DNA of 8,196 bases. It comes from JBCDBY01 sp039182715. Its GTDB lineage: Bacteria; Planctomycetota; PLA2. Within the stretch, counting starts at the first letter, position 1. The number at the start of each line of letters is the position of its first letter. A program made the position numbers and the translations under genes. The notes under the pieces were generated by a model that did no database searches, had not been told where the DNA came from, and saw nothing but the letters and a program-made list of their open reading frames with translations. This document shows positions 1-6,135 of the stretch, piece after piece. The stretch spans positions 1-8,196 of the forward strand of contig JBCDBY010000209.1 in assembly GCA_039182715.1 (NCBI GenBank), written 5' to 3'.

Positions 1-9
1 ATCAGGGCC

Positions 10-1002
10 GTGCCCGATAATCGTCGCATGGCCGACCTTCCCATCCGCCCGCGCCGCAACCGGCGCAGCGCCGCGATCCGAAGCATGGTGCGAGAGACGA
101 CGCTCTCACCGGCCGACCTCATCTGGCCGCTCTTCGTGACGGAGGGCGAGGATCAGGAGATCCCGATCCCGTCGATGCCCGACTGCTTCCGCTGGTCGCG
201 CGACCGCATCGTCGCCGAGGCGAAGGAGGCGTATGCGCGGGGCATCCCGGCGGTCGCCCTCTTCCCGGCGCTCGACGACGCGAAGAAGGACCGCACGGCC
301 ACCGAGTCGACCAACCCCGACGGCCTGCTGCAGCGCACGATTCGCGACCTGAAGGACGCGCTGCCCGAGCTCTGCGTGATCACCGACGTCGCGATGGACC
401 CGTACTCGACCGACGGTCACGACGGCCTGGTGCAGGACGGGCGGATCGTGAACGATGCGACGCTGGAGATCCTCGCCGCGATGGCGGTGTCGCAGGCGGC
501 CGCGGGCGCGGATCTCGTCGCACCGTCCGACATGATGGACGGCCGCGTCGCCGCGATCCGCGCCGCCCTCGACCAGGAGGGGCATGCCGAAACCGGCATC
601 CTCGCGTACTCGGCGAAGTACGCGAGTTCGTTCTACGGTCCGTTCCGCGAGGCGCTCGACTCCGCGCCGCGCGGCGGCGACAAGAAGACCTACCAGATGG
701 ACCCGGCCAACGCGCGCGAAGCGCTGCGCGAGGTGCACCTCGACGTCGCGGAAGGCGCCGACATCGTGATGGTGAAGCCGGCGATGCCCTATCTCGACGT
801 GATTGCCGAGGTCGCCGCCAGCGTCGACGTGCCGGTGGCGGCCTATCAGGTCTCCGGCGAGTACGCGATGCTGCGCGCCGCGGGCAAACACGGCTGGATC
901 GACGACGACGCCTGCTTGCGCGAGGCGCTGCTGGCCATTCGGCGGGCCGGGGCCGACGTGATTCTGACGTACGCCGCGATGGAAGTAGCGGGGAAGGGCT
1001 AG
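10..1002 (+). CDS. hemB: Porphobilinogen synthase (delta-aminolevulinic acid dehydratase), zinc-cysteine-free type
   Basis: This cytosolic enzyme condenses two 5-aminolevulinate molecules into porphobilinogen, the first common step of tetrapyrrole (haem, cobalamin, chlorophyll) synthesis. The 330-residue protein has the family's usual length. Both Schiff-base lysines are visible: K203 in SAKYASSFYGPF and K256 in MVKPAMPYLD. The metal loop at residues 126-139 reads DVAMDPYSTDGHDG, so the three zinc cysteines of the E. coli enzyme are replaced by A128, D130 and D138, as in the Pseudomonas aeruginosa type. E241 in REVHLDVAEGAD lies where the allosteric Mg2+ site is in other HemBs. The GTG at 10 is used as start; an in-frame ATG at 28 is a fair alternative, and only 9 bases are visible upstream, so neither is decided. 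The gene converges on the leftward unit ending at 1072. Identity is seen directly; metal use is inferred from the family. Confidence 0.96.
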   Translation: MPDNRRMADLPIRPRRNRRSAAIRSMVRETTLSPADLIWPLFVTEGEDQEIPIPSMPDCFRWSRDRIVAEAKEAYARGIPAVALFPALDDAKKDRTATESTNPDGLLQRTIRDLKDALPELCVITDVAMDPYSTDGHDGLVQDGRIVNDATLEILAAMAVSQAAAGADLVAPSDMMDGRVAAIRAALDQEGHAETGILAYSAKYASSFYGPFREALDSAPRGGDKKTYQMDPANAREALREVHLDVAEGADIVMVKPAMPYLDVIAEVAASVDVPVAAYQVSGEYAMLRAAGKHGWIDDDACLREALLAIRRAGADVILTYAAMEVAGKG

Positions 1003-1042
1003 GGGCCAGGAACTGGGGGCCAGGAGCTGGGGGCCGGGGGCT
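1001..1042. repeat. Three tandem 14-bp G-rich repeats
   Basis: Three direct units of exactly 14 bp (1001-1014, 1015-1028, 1029-1042) follow the pattern GGGGGCCaGGagCT with small changes. The first unit overlaps the hemB stop codon. The G-runs at 1002-1005, 1015-1019, 1029-1033 and 1036-1040 would allow a G-quadruplex on the + strand with loops of 9, 9 and 2 nt. The function is unknown. Confidence 0.8.
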
Positions 1043-1046
1043 CCTG
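1021..1046. terminator. Possible bidirectional hairpin terminator between convergent genes
   Basis: CAGGAGC (1021-1027) pairs perfectly with GCTCCTG (1040-1046) around a 12-nt loop. It lies 18 nt after the hemB stop and 25 nt beyond the end of the leftward unit, so it could serve both. There is no T-tract on either side, so it does not match a classical intrinsic terminator. Confidence 0.4.
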
Positions 1047-1071
1047 TCCGGGAGTCCCTGGGCTGGTGCTG

Positions 1072-1410
1072 CTAGCCGGCGGTGCCTTGGTGTTCGTCGC
1101 CCGTGTCGAAGAAGCGGTCGAGATAGTCCGCGGGCGGAAGCGGGCTGGAGCGCATGAGGGAGTAGATCTCCGCGCCGTCCTCTTCGGGATCGTCGGCCAG
1201 CTCGTAGACCTGAACGAGATCCAGCGGCTCGACCCCATCGAGTCCTTCGCAGTACGCATGCGCGCACTCTTCCGCAAGCTCGATGGCGGCCTCGAAGGAC
1301 TCCGCACGCAACAGCACGATCCGCTCCTCGTAGACCTTGCCGTCTTCGACCTTGGGGGGCAGATCGACGTGCACGAAGACCAGGCGCGCGCTGAAGTACT
1401 TCGTCGACAC
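1072..1410 (-). CDS. Small DUF4288-like protein
   Basis: This is a 112-residue cytosolic protein with no signal peptide or membrane segment. The pattern is of a small alpha/beta domain: KYFSARLVFVHVD strand, then ERIVLLRAESFEAAIELAEECA (strand and helix), then DLVQVYELADDPEEDGAEIYSLM. The order of strand, 'RIVLLRAES' helix and 'vYEL...dG.EIYS' recalls the DUF4288 family, whose function is not established; I recognise it by pattern only. The C-terminal tail is acidic. The GTG start at 1410 lies 8 nt after the stop of the upstream TPR gene, with a weak AGAGG just before it, so it is probably translated from the same mRNA. An upstream extension in this frame only overlaps the TPR gene out of frame and is rejected. 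It is the last gene of the leftward unit. Confidence 0.75.
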   Translation of the reverse strand: MSTKYFSARLVFVHVDLPPKVEDGKVYEERIVLLRAESFEAAIELAEECAHAYCEGLDGVEPLDLVQVYELADDPEEDGAEIYSLMRSSPLPPADYLDRFFDTGDEHQGTAG

Positions 1411-1418
1411 GTCGGCCT

Positions 1419-2564
1419 CTATTCGCCTTCGGCGGCTCGGTCGAGGCGGGCGAGCTCGGCGGCGGCGGTGGAGAACTCCATGTAGGTGCCGACCTTGGTC
1501 GCGACGGCCGCACGGAAGGCTTGTCTCGCCTTTTCGACGTCGCCCTTGAGCATCGCGCGCTGGCCGATGTAGCCCCACGCCTCGCAGAGACGCTCGCGGG
1601 CGGTGTGCTTGTTCGCCTTCTTCGCCTCGGCGATGAGCTGCTCCTCGGTGACGTCGCCCGCCAGGAATCCGCCCAGCCGGGCGAACCACTCGCCGTCTTT
1701 CTTCGGGCGGTTGTCGAGGAACTCCATGAGCTCCTTCTTGGCGCGAATCTGCAGCGCCGGCTCGCCGGTGCGGCCCCGCGCGAGAAACAGATAAAGACTC
1801 GTGTAGCCCTGCGACTCGCCGAGCGCGAGGGACCTCTCGAAGCTCTGAATGGCCTGCTTCCACTGGCCGAGGTCGAAGTGCGCGAGCCCGAGCACGAAGT
1901 GCGGGTTCGCCTGCCGCTTCGCGAGCGAGACCGCCTTGTTGTAGTCGGCGAGCGCCTCCGCCTGCTTGCCCATGCGCAGCTTCACGCGCCCGCGAAGCTG
2001 ATAGCCGCGCACCAGCGCGGTGTCCTGCTCGATGGCGAAGTCGAGATCCTTGAGGCCGGCCGCGTGGTCGCCCGCCAGCGAACGAAGGTTGCCCAGCCGC
2101 ATGTAGAGCTCGGACCGCTCGACCGCGTCGGCGCGCTTGATCACGCGCTCATACGTTTCGATCGCCCGCTTCCAGTCCCCCGCCGAGGCGTACGCCTTGG
2201 CGACGTTGTGCAGGCTGTCGAGCCGGCGGTTCTTGTTCCACGAGCCGAGATAGGCGGCGGCCGCGCCGTCGTAGTCGTTCACCTCGAGGAAGAGCGCGCC
2301 CGCGCGCAGCCAGAGGTCCGCGCCCCGCTTGCTCGCCGCGAGCATGTCCTGCGCGGCCAACTGCGTCGCGCCGCGCTCCTCGCGCAGTCGCCCGCGCGCC
2401 TCGTAGGCGGGACCGAGCTCGGGCTCCGCCGCAATCACACGATCAAGCGCCTCCTCGGCGCCCGCGAAGTCGAGCTGCTCGAACTTCTTTCGCGCGGTTT
2501 CGAGTTCTTCGAGCGCGTCGGCCCACGTGGGCATCGCGAGCAGCAGTACGAGCAGATACCTCAT
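1419..2564 (-). CDS. Secreted TPR-repeat protein, NlpI-like C-terminus
   Basis: This 381-residue protein begins with a signal peptide (MRYLLVLLLAMPTWA, likely cleaved before D16), so it is probably periplasmic. Most of the rest is tetratricopeptide repeats: clear units lie at about 18-50, 115-148, 151-180, 185-215 and 219-249, with typical W/L-G-A-F/Y-A-P spacing such as 'GDWKRAIETYERVIK' and 'GQWKQAIQSFERSLAL'. The last part (about 325-375: WGYIGQRAMLKGDVEKARQ, then AFRAAVATKVGTYMEFSTAAAE) resembles the end of the lipoprotein NlpI, but there is no lipobox cysteine here. TPR domains bind other proteins; no enzymatic site is seen. The ATG at 2564 overlaps the upstream moeA stop as ATGA and has a strong AGGAGGGA 8 nt before it, so the start is secure and translation is probably coupled. 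The partner is unknown. NlpI itself is an adaptor for envelope proteases, which is suggestive but not evidence here. Confidence 0.9.
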   Translation of the reverse strand: MRYLLVLLLAMPTWADALEELETARKKFEQLDFAGAEEALDRVIAAEPELGPAYEARGRLREERGATQLAAQDMLAASKRGADLWLRAGALFLEVNDYDGAAAAYLGSWNKNRRLDSLHNVAKAYASAGDWKRAIETYERVIKRADAVERSELYMRLGNLRSLAGDHAAGLKDLDFAIEQDTALVRGYQLRGRVKLRMGKQAEALADYNKAVSLAKRQANPHFVLGLAHFDLGQWKQAIQSFERSLALGESQGYTSLYLFLARGRTGEPALQIRAKKELMEFLDNRPKKDGEWFARLGGFLAGDVTEEQLIAEAKKANKHTARERLCEAWGYIGQRAMLKGDVEKARQAFRAAVATKVGTYMEFSTAAAELARLDRAAEGE

Positions 2565-4405
2565 TGCGTGAATCCCTCCTTCTCCAGCGCCTCGATCGTA
2601 GCGGGCTCCTGCAGCAGCGCGACGAAGGCCTCGACCGCCGCGCGGCCGCGCCGCGACGCCGGCACGAGGAAGTCGAAGCGCTCCTCCGCCAGGAACTCGA
2701 ACGCGAGCCCGGCATCGCGCGCCACGTTCTCGATGCAGACGCCCCAGTCGGCGGAGCCGGCCTGGACCGCGGCGGCCACCGCCTGGTGCGAGCGCACCTC
2801 GAAGTCGTATCCGTCGGGGCGCGCCCCATCCAGCAGGCGATCGATGAGAATGCGCGTGCCGGCGCCGCGGTTGCGGTTGACCATGCGGCCGGCACGCGAC
2901 CCGTCGCGCGTCACGACGCCTTGCCGCCGCCCGTACCCCGGAATCAGCTCCACTCCCTCGGGAACGAAGGATTCGTTGTAACGGTTCGTCGATTCGTCCA
3001 GCAGGTGGATCCCGGCGACGTCGCACTCGCGCCGCCGCGCCGCGTCGACGCCCGCCTGCGAGCCCGCCACGATGATCCGGCTCTGCCAGCCGCGCTCGTG
3101 CAGCACCGCAAGCAGGCGGTCGAGACCGGTGCAGTGGCTGCCGATCACCGTGAGATCGGGCGCGCGGAGAGGTCCGATCAGCGTCACGTCCACGACCGTG
3201 TCGGCGTCGACGATCTCGATCTCCTCGGGCACCGCGTGGAAGCCGTCGGCGCGCGCGAAGGTGGTAATCGAGCCGCTGCCCTTGCCGAGCGACCAGGCGA
3301 CCAGGCCGTCGTCGCCGGGCACGAGGTGCACAAGGTCGTACTCGCGTCGGCCGCGCTGGCTGCGCAGCGGCTTGGCGAGACGCGCGCGGCGGCGCTCCGG
3401 CCCGCCCTCGGTGCGCCCCCCCCGGGCGCGCAGCCAGGGCGAGACGAACTCGTGGAAGGTAAAGACGGCCGAGGTCGGGAAGCCGGGAAGCAGCACCACC
3501 GGCGTGTCCGCCACGCGGGCGAGCACGATCGGCTTGCCCGGCTTGAGCGCGACGCCGTGCACGAGGATCTCGCCGCGCTCCGCCACCATGCGGTAGCAGA
3601 GGTCGCCGGCGCCCTTCGACGTGCCGCCGCTGAACAGCACGAGGTCCGCATCGGCGACCGCCGCGTCGAGCTGCGCGCGCAGCGCCTCGGCGTCGTCGCG
3701 CAGGATGCCGCCCTCGACCACGTCCGCGCCCGCCTCGCGCACCGCGTCGGCGAGCACGCGGCCATTGCAGTCGTAGATCATGCTGTCCGGCAAGGGCTCG
3801 CCCGGCGCGACCAGCTCGTCGCCGGTCGAGAAGAGCCGCACGCGCGGCCGCCGCACGACGTCGACCTCCGTCGCCCCGAGGGCGGCGAGCACACCGGTGT
3901 CGCGCGAGGTGAGCAGGGCGCCGCGATGCAGGACCGTCTCGCCGAGCGCGAGATCCGACCCCGCCGAAGAGAGATGCGTGCCCGGCGCGACGGCCCGACG
4001 CACCTCCACGCGGTCCCCTTCGGCGTCGGTGTCCTCGACCATGACCACGGCGTCGGCGCCGCGCGGCAGCATCGCGCCGGTCGCGATCGCCATCGCCTCG
4101 CCCGTCGCCAGCTCCACGGCCGGCGCGCGCCCCACCGCTGCCGTCTCCGGCCGCAGCGCGAGCGTGCGGGGCTCCTCCTCGCTGGCGCCGAAGGTGTCGG
4201 CGGCGCGTACCGCGAACCCGTCCATGTTCGCGCGGACGAAGCCCGGGACGTTGACGGCTGCCTGCACGTCGGCAGCGAGCACCCGCCCCAGCGCGTCGGG
4301 GAGGGGCACCGGCTCGGACGCCCCGGCAACCGTCGGGAACGCGCCGCGGAAGGCGGCTTCCGCCTCGTCTCGGGTCACGACACGCAGGAACTGCTGCTGT
4401 TTCAC
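2561..4405 (-). CDS. moeA: Molybdopterin molybdenumtransferase MoeA fused to a PBP-like domain
   Basis: MoeA inserts molybdate into adenylylated molybdopterin, the last general step of molybdenum-cofactor synthesis in the cytosol. The 614-residue protein is about 200 residues longer than plain MoeA. The MoeA part has RANMDGFAVRAADT (58-71, with the catalytic-type D62), FSTGDEL (192-198), FSGGTSKGAGDL (258-269, ending at D268 like the family SGGxSxGxxD), ALKPGKP (286-292) and LPGFPTSA (306-313), then the MoeA C-terminal barrel to about 405. Residues about 415-614 match the PBP-like/LysR-substrate type domain known as a MoeA fusion: SHCTGLDRLL, GSQAGVDAARRRECDVAGIHL, VNRNRGAGTRILIDRLL, and SHQAVAAAVQAGSADWGVCIEN. 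In relatives this domain is thought to bind molybdate or tungstate; that role is not proved. The GTG at 4405 gives the family-like start MKQQQFLRVV; an ATG 33 nt upstream (4438) is less likely. It heads the leftward unit and overlaps the TPR gene by 4 nt. It contains a G8 run at 3416-3423. Confidence 0.93.
   Translation of the reverse strand: MKQQQFLRVVTRDEAEAAFRGAFPTVAGASEPVPLPDALGRVLAADVQAAVNVPGFVRANMDGFAVRAADTFGASEEEPRTLALRPETAAVGRAPAVELATGEAMAIATGAMLPRGADAVVMVEDTDAEGDRVEVRRAVAPGTHLSSAGSDLALGETVLHRGALLTSRDTGVLAALGATEVDVVRRPRVRLFSTGDELVAPGEPLPDSMIYDCNGRVLADAVREAGADVVEGGILRDDAEALRAQLDAAVADADLVLFSGGTSKGAGDLCYRMVAERGEILVHGVALKPGKPIVLARVADTPVVLLPGFPTSAVFTFHEFVSPWLRARGGRTEGGPERRRARLAKPLRSQRGRREYDLVHLVPGDDGLVAWSLGKGSGSITTFARADGFHAVPEEIEIVDADTVVDVTLIGPLRAPDLTVIGSHCTGLDRLLAVLHERGWQSRIIVAGSQAGVDAARRRECDVAGIHLLDESTNRYNESFVPEGVELIPGYGRRQGVVTRDGSRAGRMVNRNRGAGTRILIDRLLDGARPDGYDFEVRSHQAVAAAVQAGSADWGVCIENVARDAGLAFEFLAEERFDFLVPASRRGRAAVEAFVALLQEPATIEALEKEGFTQ
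2573..2580 (-). promoter_or_regulatory. Strong ribosome binding site for the TPR gene
   Basis: AGGAGGGA on the minus strand sits inside the last codons of the moeA fusion gene, 8 nt before the ATG at 2564. It fixes that start and shows that the long in-frame upstream extension is not the real gene. Confidence 0.85.
3416..3423 (-). repeat. G8 homopolymer inside the moeA fusion coding region
   Basis: Eight consecutive C on the + strand (G8 in the coding sense) encode part of RARGGRTEGG, residues about 326-335, between the MoCF-like domain and the MoeA C-terminal domain. The frame is intact in this sequence. Runs of this length can slip during replication or be miscounted in sequencing. Confidence 0.85.
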
Positions 4406-4412
4406 AACGACG

Positions 4413-4418
4413 ATTCTA
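4413..4418 (-). promoter_or_regulatory. Putative -10 box of the leftward (moeA) unit, leaderless geometry
   Basis: TAGAAT on the minus strand matches TATAAT at 5 of 6 positions and ends 7 nt before the GTG at 4405. No Shine-Dalgarno precedes that GTG, so transcription would begin at or next to the start codon. No convincing -35 is seen. Confidence 0.45.
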
Positions 4419-4432
4419 TGACCCGACAGGTT

Positions 4433-4438
4433 TATCAT
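4433..4438 (+). promoter_or_regulatory. Putative -10 box of the rightward unit, leaderless geometry
   Basis: TATCAT matches TATAAT at 5 of 6 positions and ends 7 nt before the ATG at 4446. There is no Shine-Dalgarno before that ATG and no good -35 at the usual distance. The mirror-image spacing of the box on the other strand supports the reading. Confidence 0.45.
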
Positions 4439-4445
4439 TCCTCGG

Positions 4446-5165
4446 ATGGTCCGGCTCCTCGCTCCGCTTCTCCTCTGCTCGCTCGTCGTCGCCGCGCCGG
4501 CGGACCTGCGCCCGCGCTACGGCAACGGCTGGACCGGCTTCAAGCCGGGCAGCGCCCTGCGCATGAAGGTCACCCGCGAGGCGCCCATGCGCGTGCCCTT
4601 CGTGCAGATCGAGGAGACGCTGCTCAAGAAGGTGACCAAGCTGCAGCTGCGGCTCGAGCGCACGACCAAGAACCAGCTCACCGACGACAAGACGGTCGGC
4701 TGGTGGGTCCCGCTCGCGGGCGAGGCGATGGACGGCGAGAAGGAGTCCCGCAAGCGGATGGAGAACGAGAAGATCCAGGCCGCCGGGCGCACCTGGGACT
4801 GCAGCGTCCAGCAGATCACCGTCACGGGCAAGACCGGACGCCGCGTGATCACGGAGTGGACGGCGCGCAACCCGAGGCTGCGCATCAAGCGGCTGGAGAA
4901 GTGGTACGGCCCCGACGGCAAGCCGACCACCTCGCGCTCGATCATGCTCTCCAAGCCGCCGCAGGCGCGCACGGTCGGCGAGAAGAAGGTGGTCTGCATC
5001 GGCTACCGCGGCCTTTCGAAGACCGGCGCCAACGAGGAGCGCTCGGAGACCTGGCACAGCCGGCAGGTGCCGGGCGATCTGGCCGGGGGCAAGATCGAGT
5101 TCTTCGTGAAGGGCAAGAGCGTCACGACGCTTCACTTCAAGGTCCTCAAGTTCGAGACGAAGTGA
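4446..5165 (+). CDS. Secreted protein of unknown family with an internal duplication
   Basis: I do not recognise a named family. The 239-residue product starts with a signal peptide (MVRLLAPLLLCSLVVAAPA, likely cleaved near residue 19), then GNGWTGFKPGSALRMKVT, a 'W-x-F-K-x-G-S' opening that I associate with secreted beta-rich proteins of unknown function. The mature protein is basic, lysine and arginine rich, and alternates polar and hydrophobic residues as beta strands do. It has two cysteines beyond the leader, C119 and C184. Each is followed exactly 19 residues later by a tryptophan (W138 in TEWTAR, W203 in ETWHSR) and then an arginine 3 residues on, which suggests two related units of about 65 residues. 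The two cysteines could form a disulfide. It is the first gene of the rightward unit; its TGA overlaps the next start as GTGA. The ATG at 4446 is chosen because the signal peptide needs it. Confidence 0.82.
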   Translation: MVRLLAPLLLCSLVVAAPADLRPRYGNGWTGFKPGSALRMKVTREAPMRVPFVQIEETLLKKVTKLQLRLERTTKNQLTDDKTVGWWVPLAGEAMDGEKESRKRMENEKIQAAGRTWDCSVQQITVTGKTGRRVITEWTARNPRLRIKRLEKWYGPDGKPTTSRSIMLSKPPQARTVGEKKVVCIGYRGLSKTGANEERSETWHSRQVPGDLAGGKIEFFVKGKSVTTLHFKVLKFETK

Positions 5166-6133
5166 CCCGCGTGCGATCCGTGCCGGCGCGCCTCCTGCTG
5201 TTCGCGCTGCTGGCCGCGTGCACCGCGCCCGACAACCGTGCGATCCTCGACGACCTCGAGGAGCAGTCGCGTGACGAGTCGAAGCCGGCCCTGCTGGCGC
5301 AGATCGTCGATCCCCAGGCCTACTTCATCCGCGGCCCCGCGCGCACGATCCTGCTGCCGATGGAGAAGGCGACGGTGCCCGTCGTCCGCGTGCGCATCAA
5401 CGGCGTGGAGATGCCGGGCATCCTCGACACCGGCACCACGCACATCGTGCTCTCCGGGCCCGCCGCACGCGCCTGCAAGCTCTACATGCCGGAGTCGATG
5501 CCGATGGAGATCGTCACGCCGGGCTACGCCACGCGGTTCTTCACCGGGGCGCCGGAGTCGGTCGAGATCGGCGGCATGAAGCTCGAGGGCGGCATCGCGC
5601 TGGTGCCGGAGAAGGAGAGCGGCCTGGCGCGGCGGCTCGGCGTGCCGAACGCGGTGCACGCGACGATCGGCACGGCGGTGCTCAGCAACTACAACGTCGT
5701 CTTCGACTTCCAGCGGCGGCTGGTCGAGCTGCAGCCGCACGGCAAGAAGGCGTTCGCCGGCGTCATGTGGACGCGCGTGCGCGTGAACGACAAGGAGCGC
5801 CTGCTGCTGATCGACTCGGGCGCCAACGGGCTGTTCCTCGAACCGGACTTCGCGCACGAGCTCGGACTCGTCTCACAGGAGCGCGCGAACCAGCTGCGCG
5901 GCAAGGCGCGCAGCGCGAGCGAGGCGCGCATGGAGCGGGTGCGCGTGGACGAACTCGGGTTCGGACCGCGCGTGTTCCGCAACGTACGCGCGCACGTCGT
6001 CTCGATCATGGGCGACCCGGAGCGCGGCGGCCTGCTCGGGCTGCCGGGGCTCGGCCCGCACCGCTGGCTGGTGCACTACGAGACGCGCCAGTTCGCGCTC
6101 GTCGAACCCGACGGGACGACGCCGGAGGGTTGA
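5162..6133 (+). CDS. Lipoprotein with two retropepsin-like aspartyl protease domains
   Basis: The 323-residue product has a short leader with lipobox LLAAC (C20), so it is probably a lipid-anchored envelope protein. Two similar halves follow. The first has VPVVRVRINGVEMPGILDTGTT (D89-T90-G91) and closes with IGTAVLSNYNVVFDFQRRLVEL (about 169-190), the usual ending of an Asp_protease_2/gag-asp type domain. The second has VMWTRVRVNDKERLLLIDSGAN (D218-S219-G220) and closes with LLGLPGLGPHRWLVHYETRQFALV (about 291-314). Both halves keep the catalytic D-[ST]-G, so one chain could form the two-aspartate active site that retropepsins normally make as dimers. Peptidase activity is inferred; the substrate is unknown. 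The GTG at 5162 overlaps the upstream TGA (GTGA) with only a weak Shine-Dalgarno; in-frame GTGs at 5171 and 5180 would still keep the lipobox. The neighbours suggest work on envelope proteins. Confidence 0.85.
   Translation: MTRVRSVPARLLLFALLAACTAPDNRAILDDLEEQSRDESKPALLAQIVDPQAYFIRGPARTILLPMEKATVPVVRVRINGVEMPGILDTGTTHIVLSGPAARACKLYMPESMPMEIVTPGYATRFFTGAPESVEIGGMKLEGGIALVPEKESGLARRLGVPNAVHATIGTAVLSNYNVVFDFQRRLVELQPHGKKAFAGVMWTRVRVNDKERLLLIDSGANGLFLEPDFAHELGLVSQERANQLRGKARSASEARMERVRVDELGFGPRVFRNVRAHVVSIMGDPERGGLLGLPGLGPHRWLVHYETRQFALVEPDGTTPEG
6124..6129 (+). promoter_or_regulatory. Ribosome binding site deciding the GTG start at 6136
   Basis: GGAGGG lies 6 nt before the GTG at 6136. It directly abuts a TTG at 6130 that overlaps the upstream stop as TTGA, which is too close for that TTG to be the start. 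Confidence 0.7.
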
Positions 6134-6135
6134 GC

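Noticed and set aside
1521..2981. Plus-strand open frame opposite the TPR gene
   Set aside because: Its composition (His, Arg, Leu, Ala repeats) is that of an antisense shadow, and the minus strand encodes regular TPR units.
2565..3026. Extension of the TPR gene to an upstream in-frame start
   Set aside because: The ATG at 2564 has a strong Shine-Dalgarno, an ATGA overlap with moeA and a signal peptide right after it; the extension is Arg-rich shadow over moeA.
4406..4438. ATG at 4438 as the moeA start
   Set aside because: GAGGA is only 2 nt before it, and the added 11 residues do not look like a MoeA start, whereas GTG at 4405 gives the family-like MKQQQFLRVV.
2564..5161. Very long plus-strand open frame (continuing into the retropepsin-like gene) antisense to moeA
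   Set aside because: It is a GC-rich shadow: the protein is low-complexity Arg/Ala/His text, while the minus strand encodes clear MoeA and PBP-like motifs. Only the part from 5162 is real.
1419..6133. A functional pair of the NlpI-like TPR protein with the retropepsin-like lipoprotein
   Set aside because: NlpI is known as a protease adaptor, but these genes lie in different, divergent units and nothing in the sequence links them.
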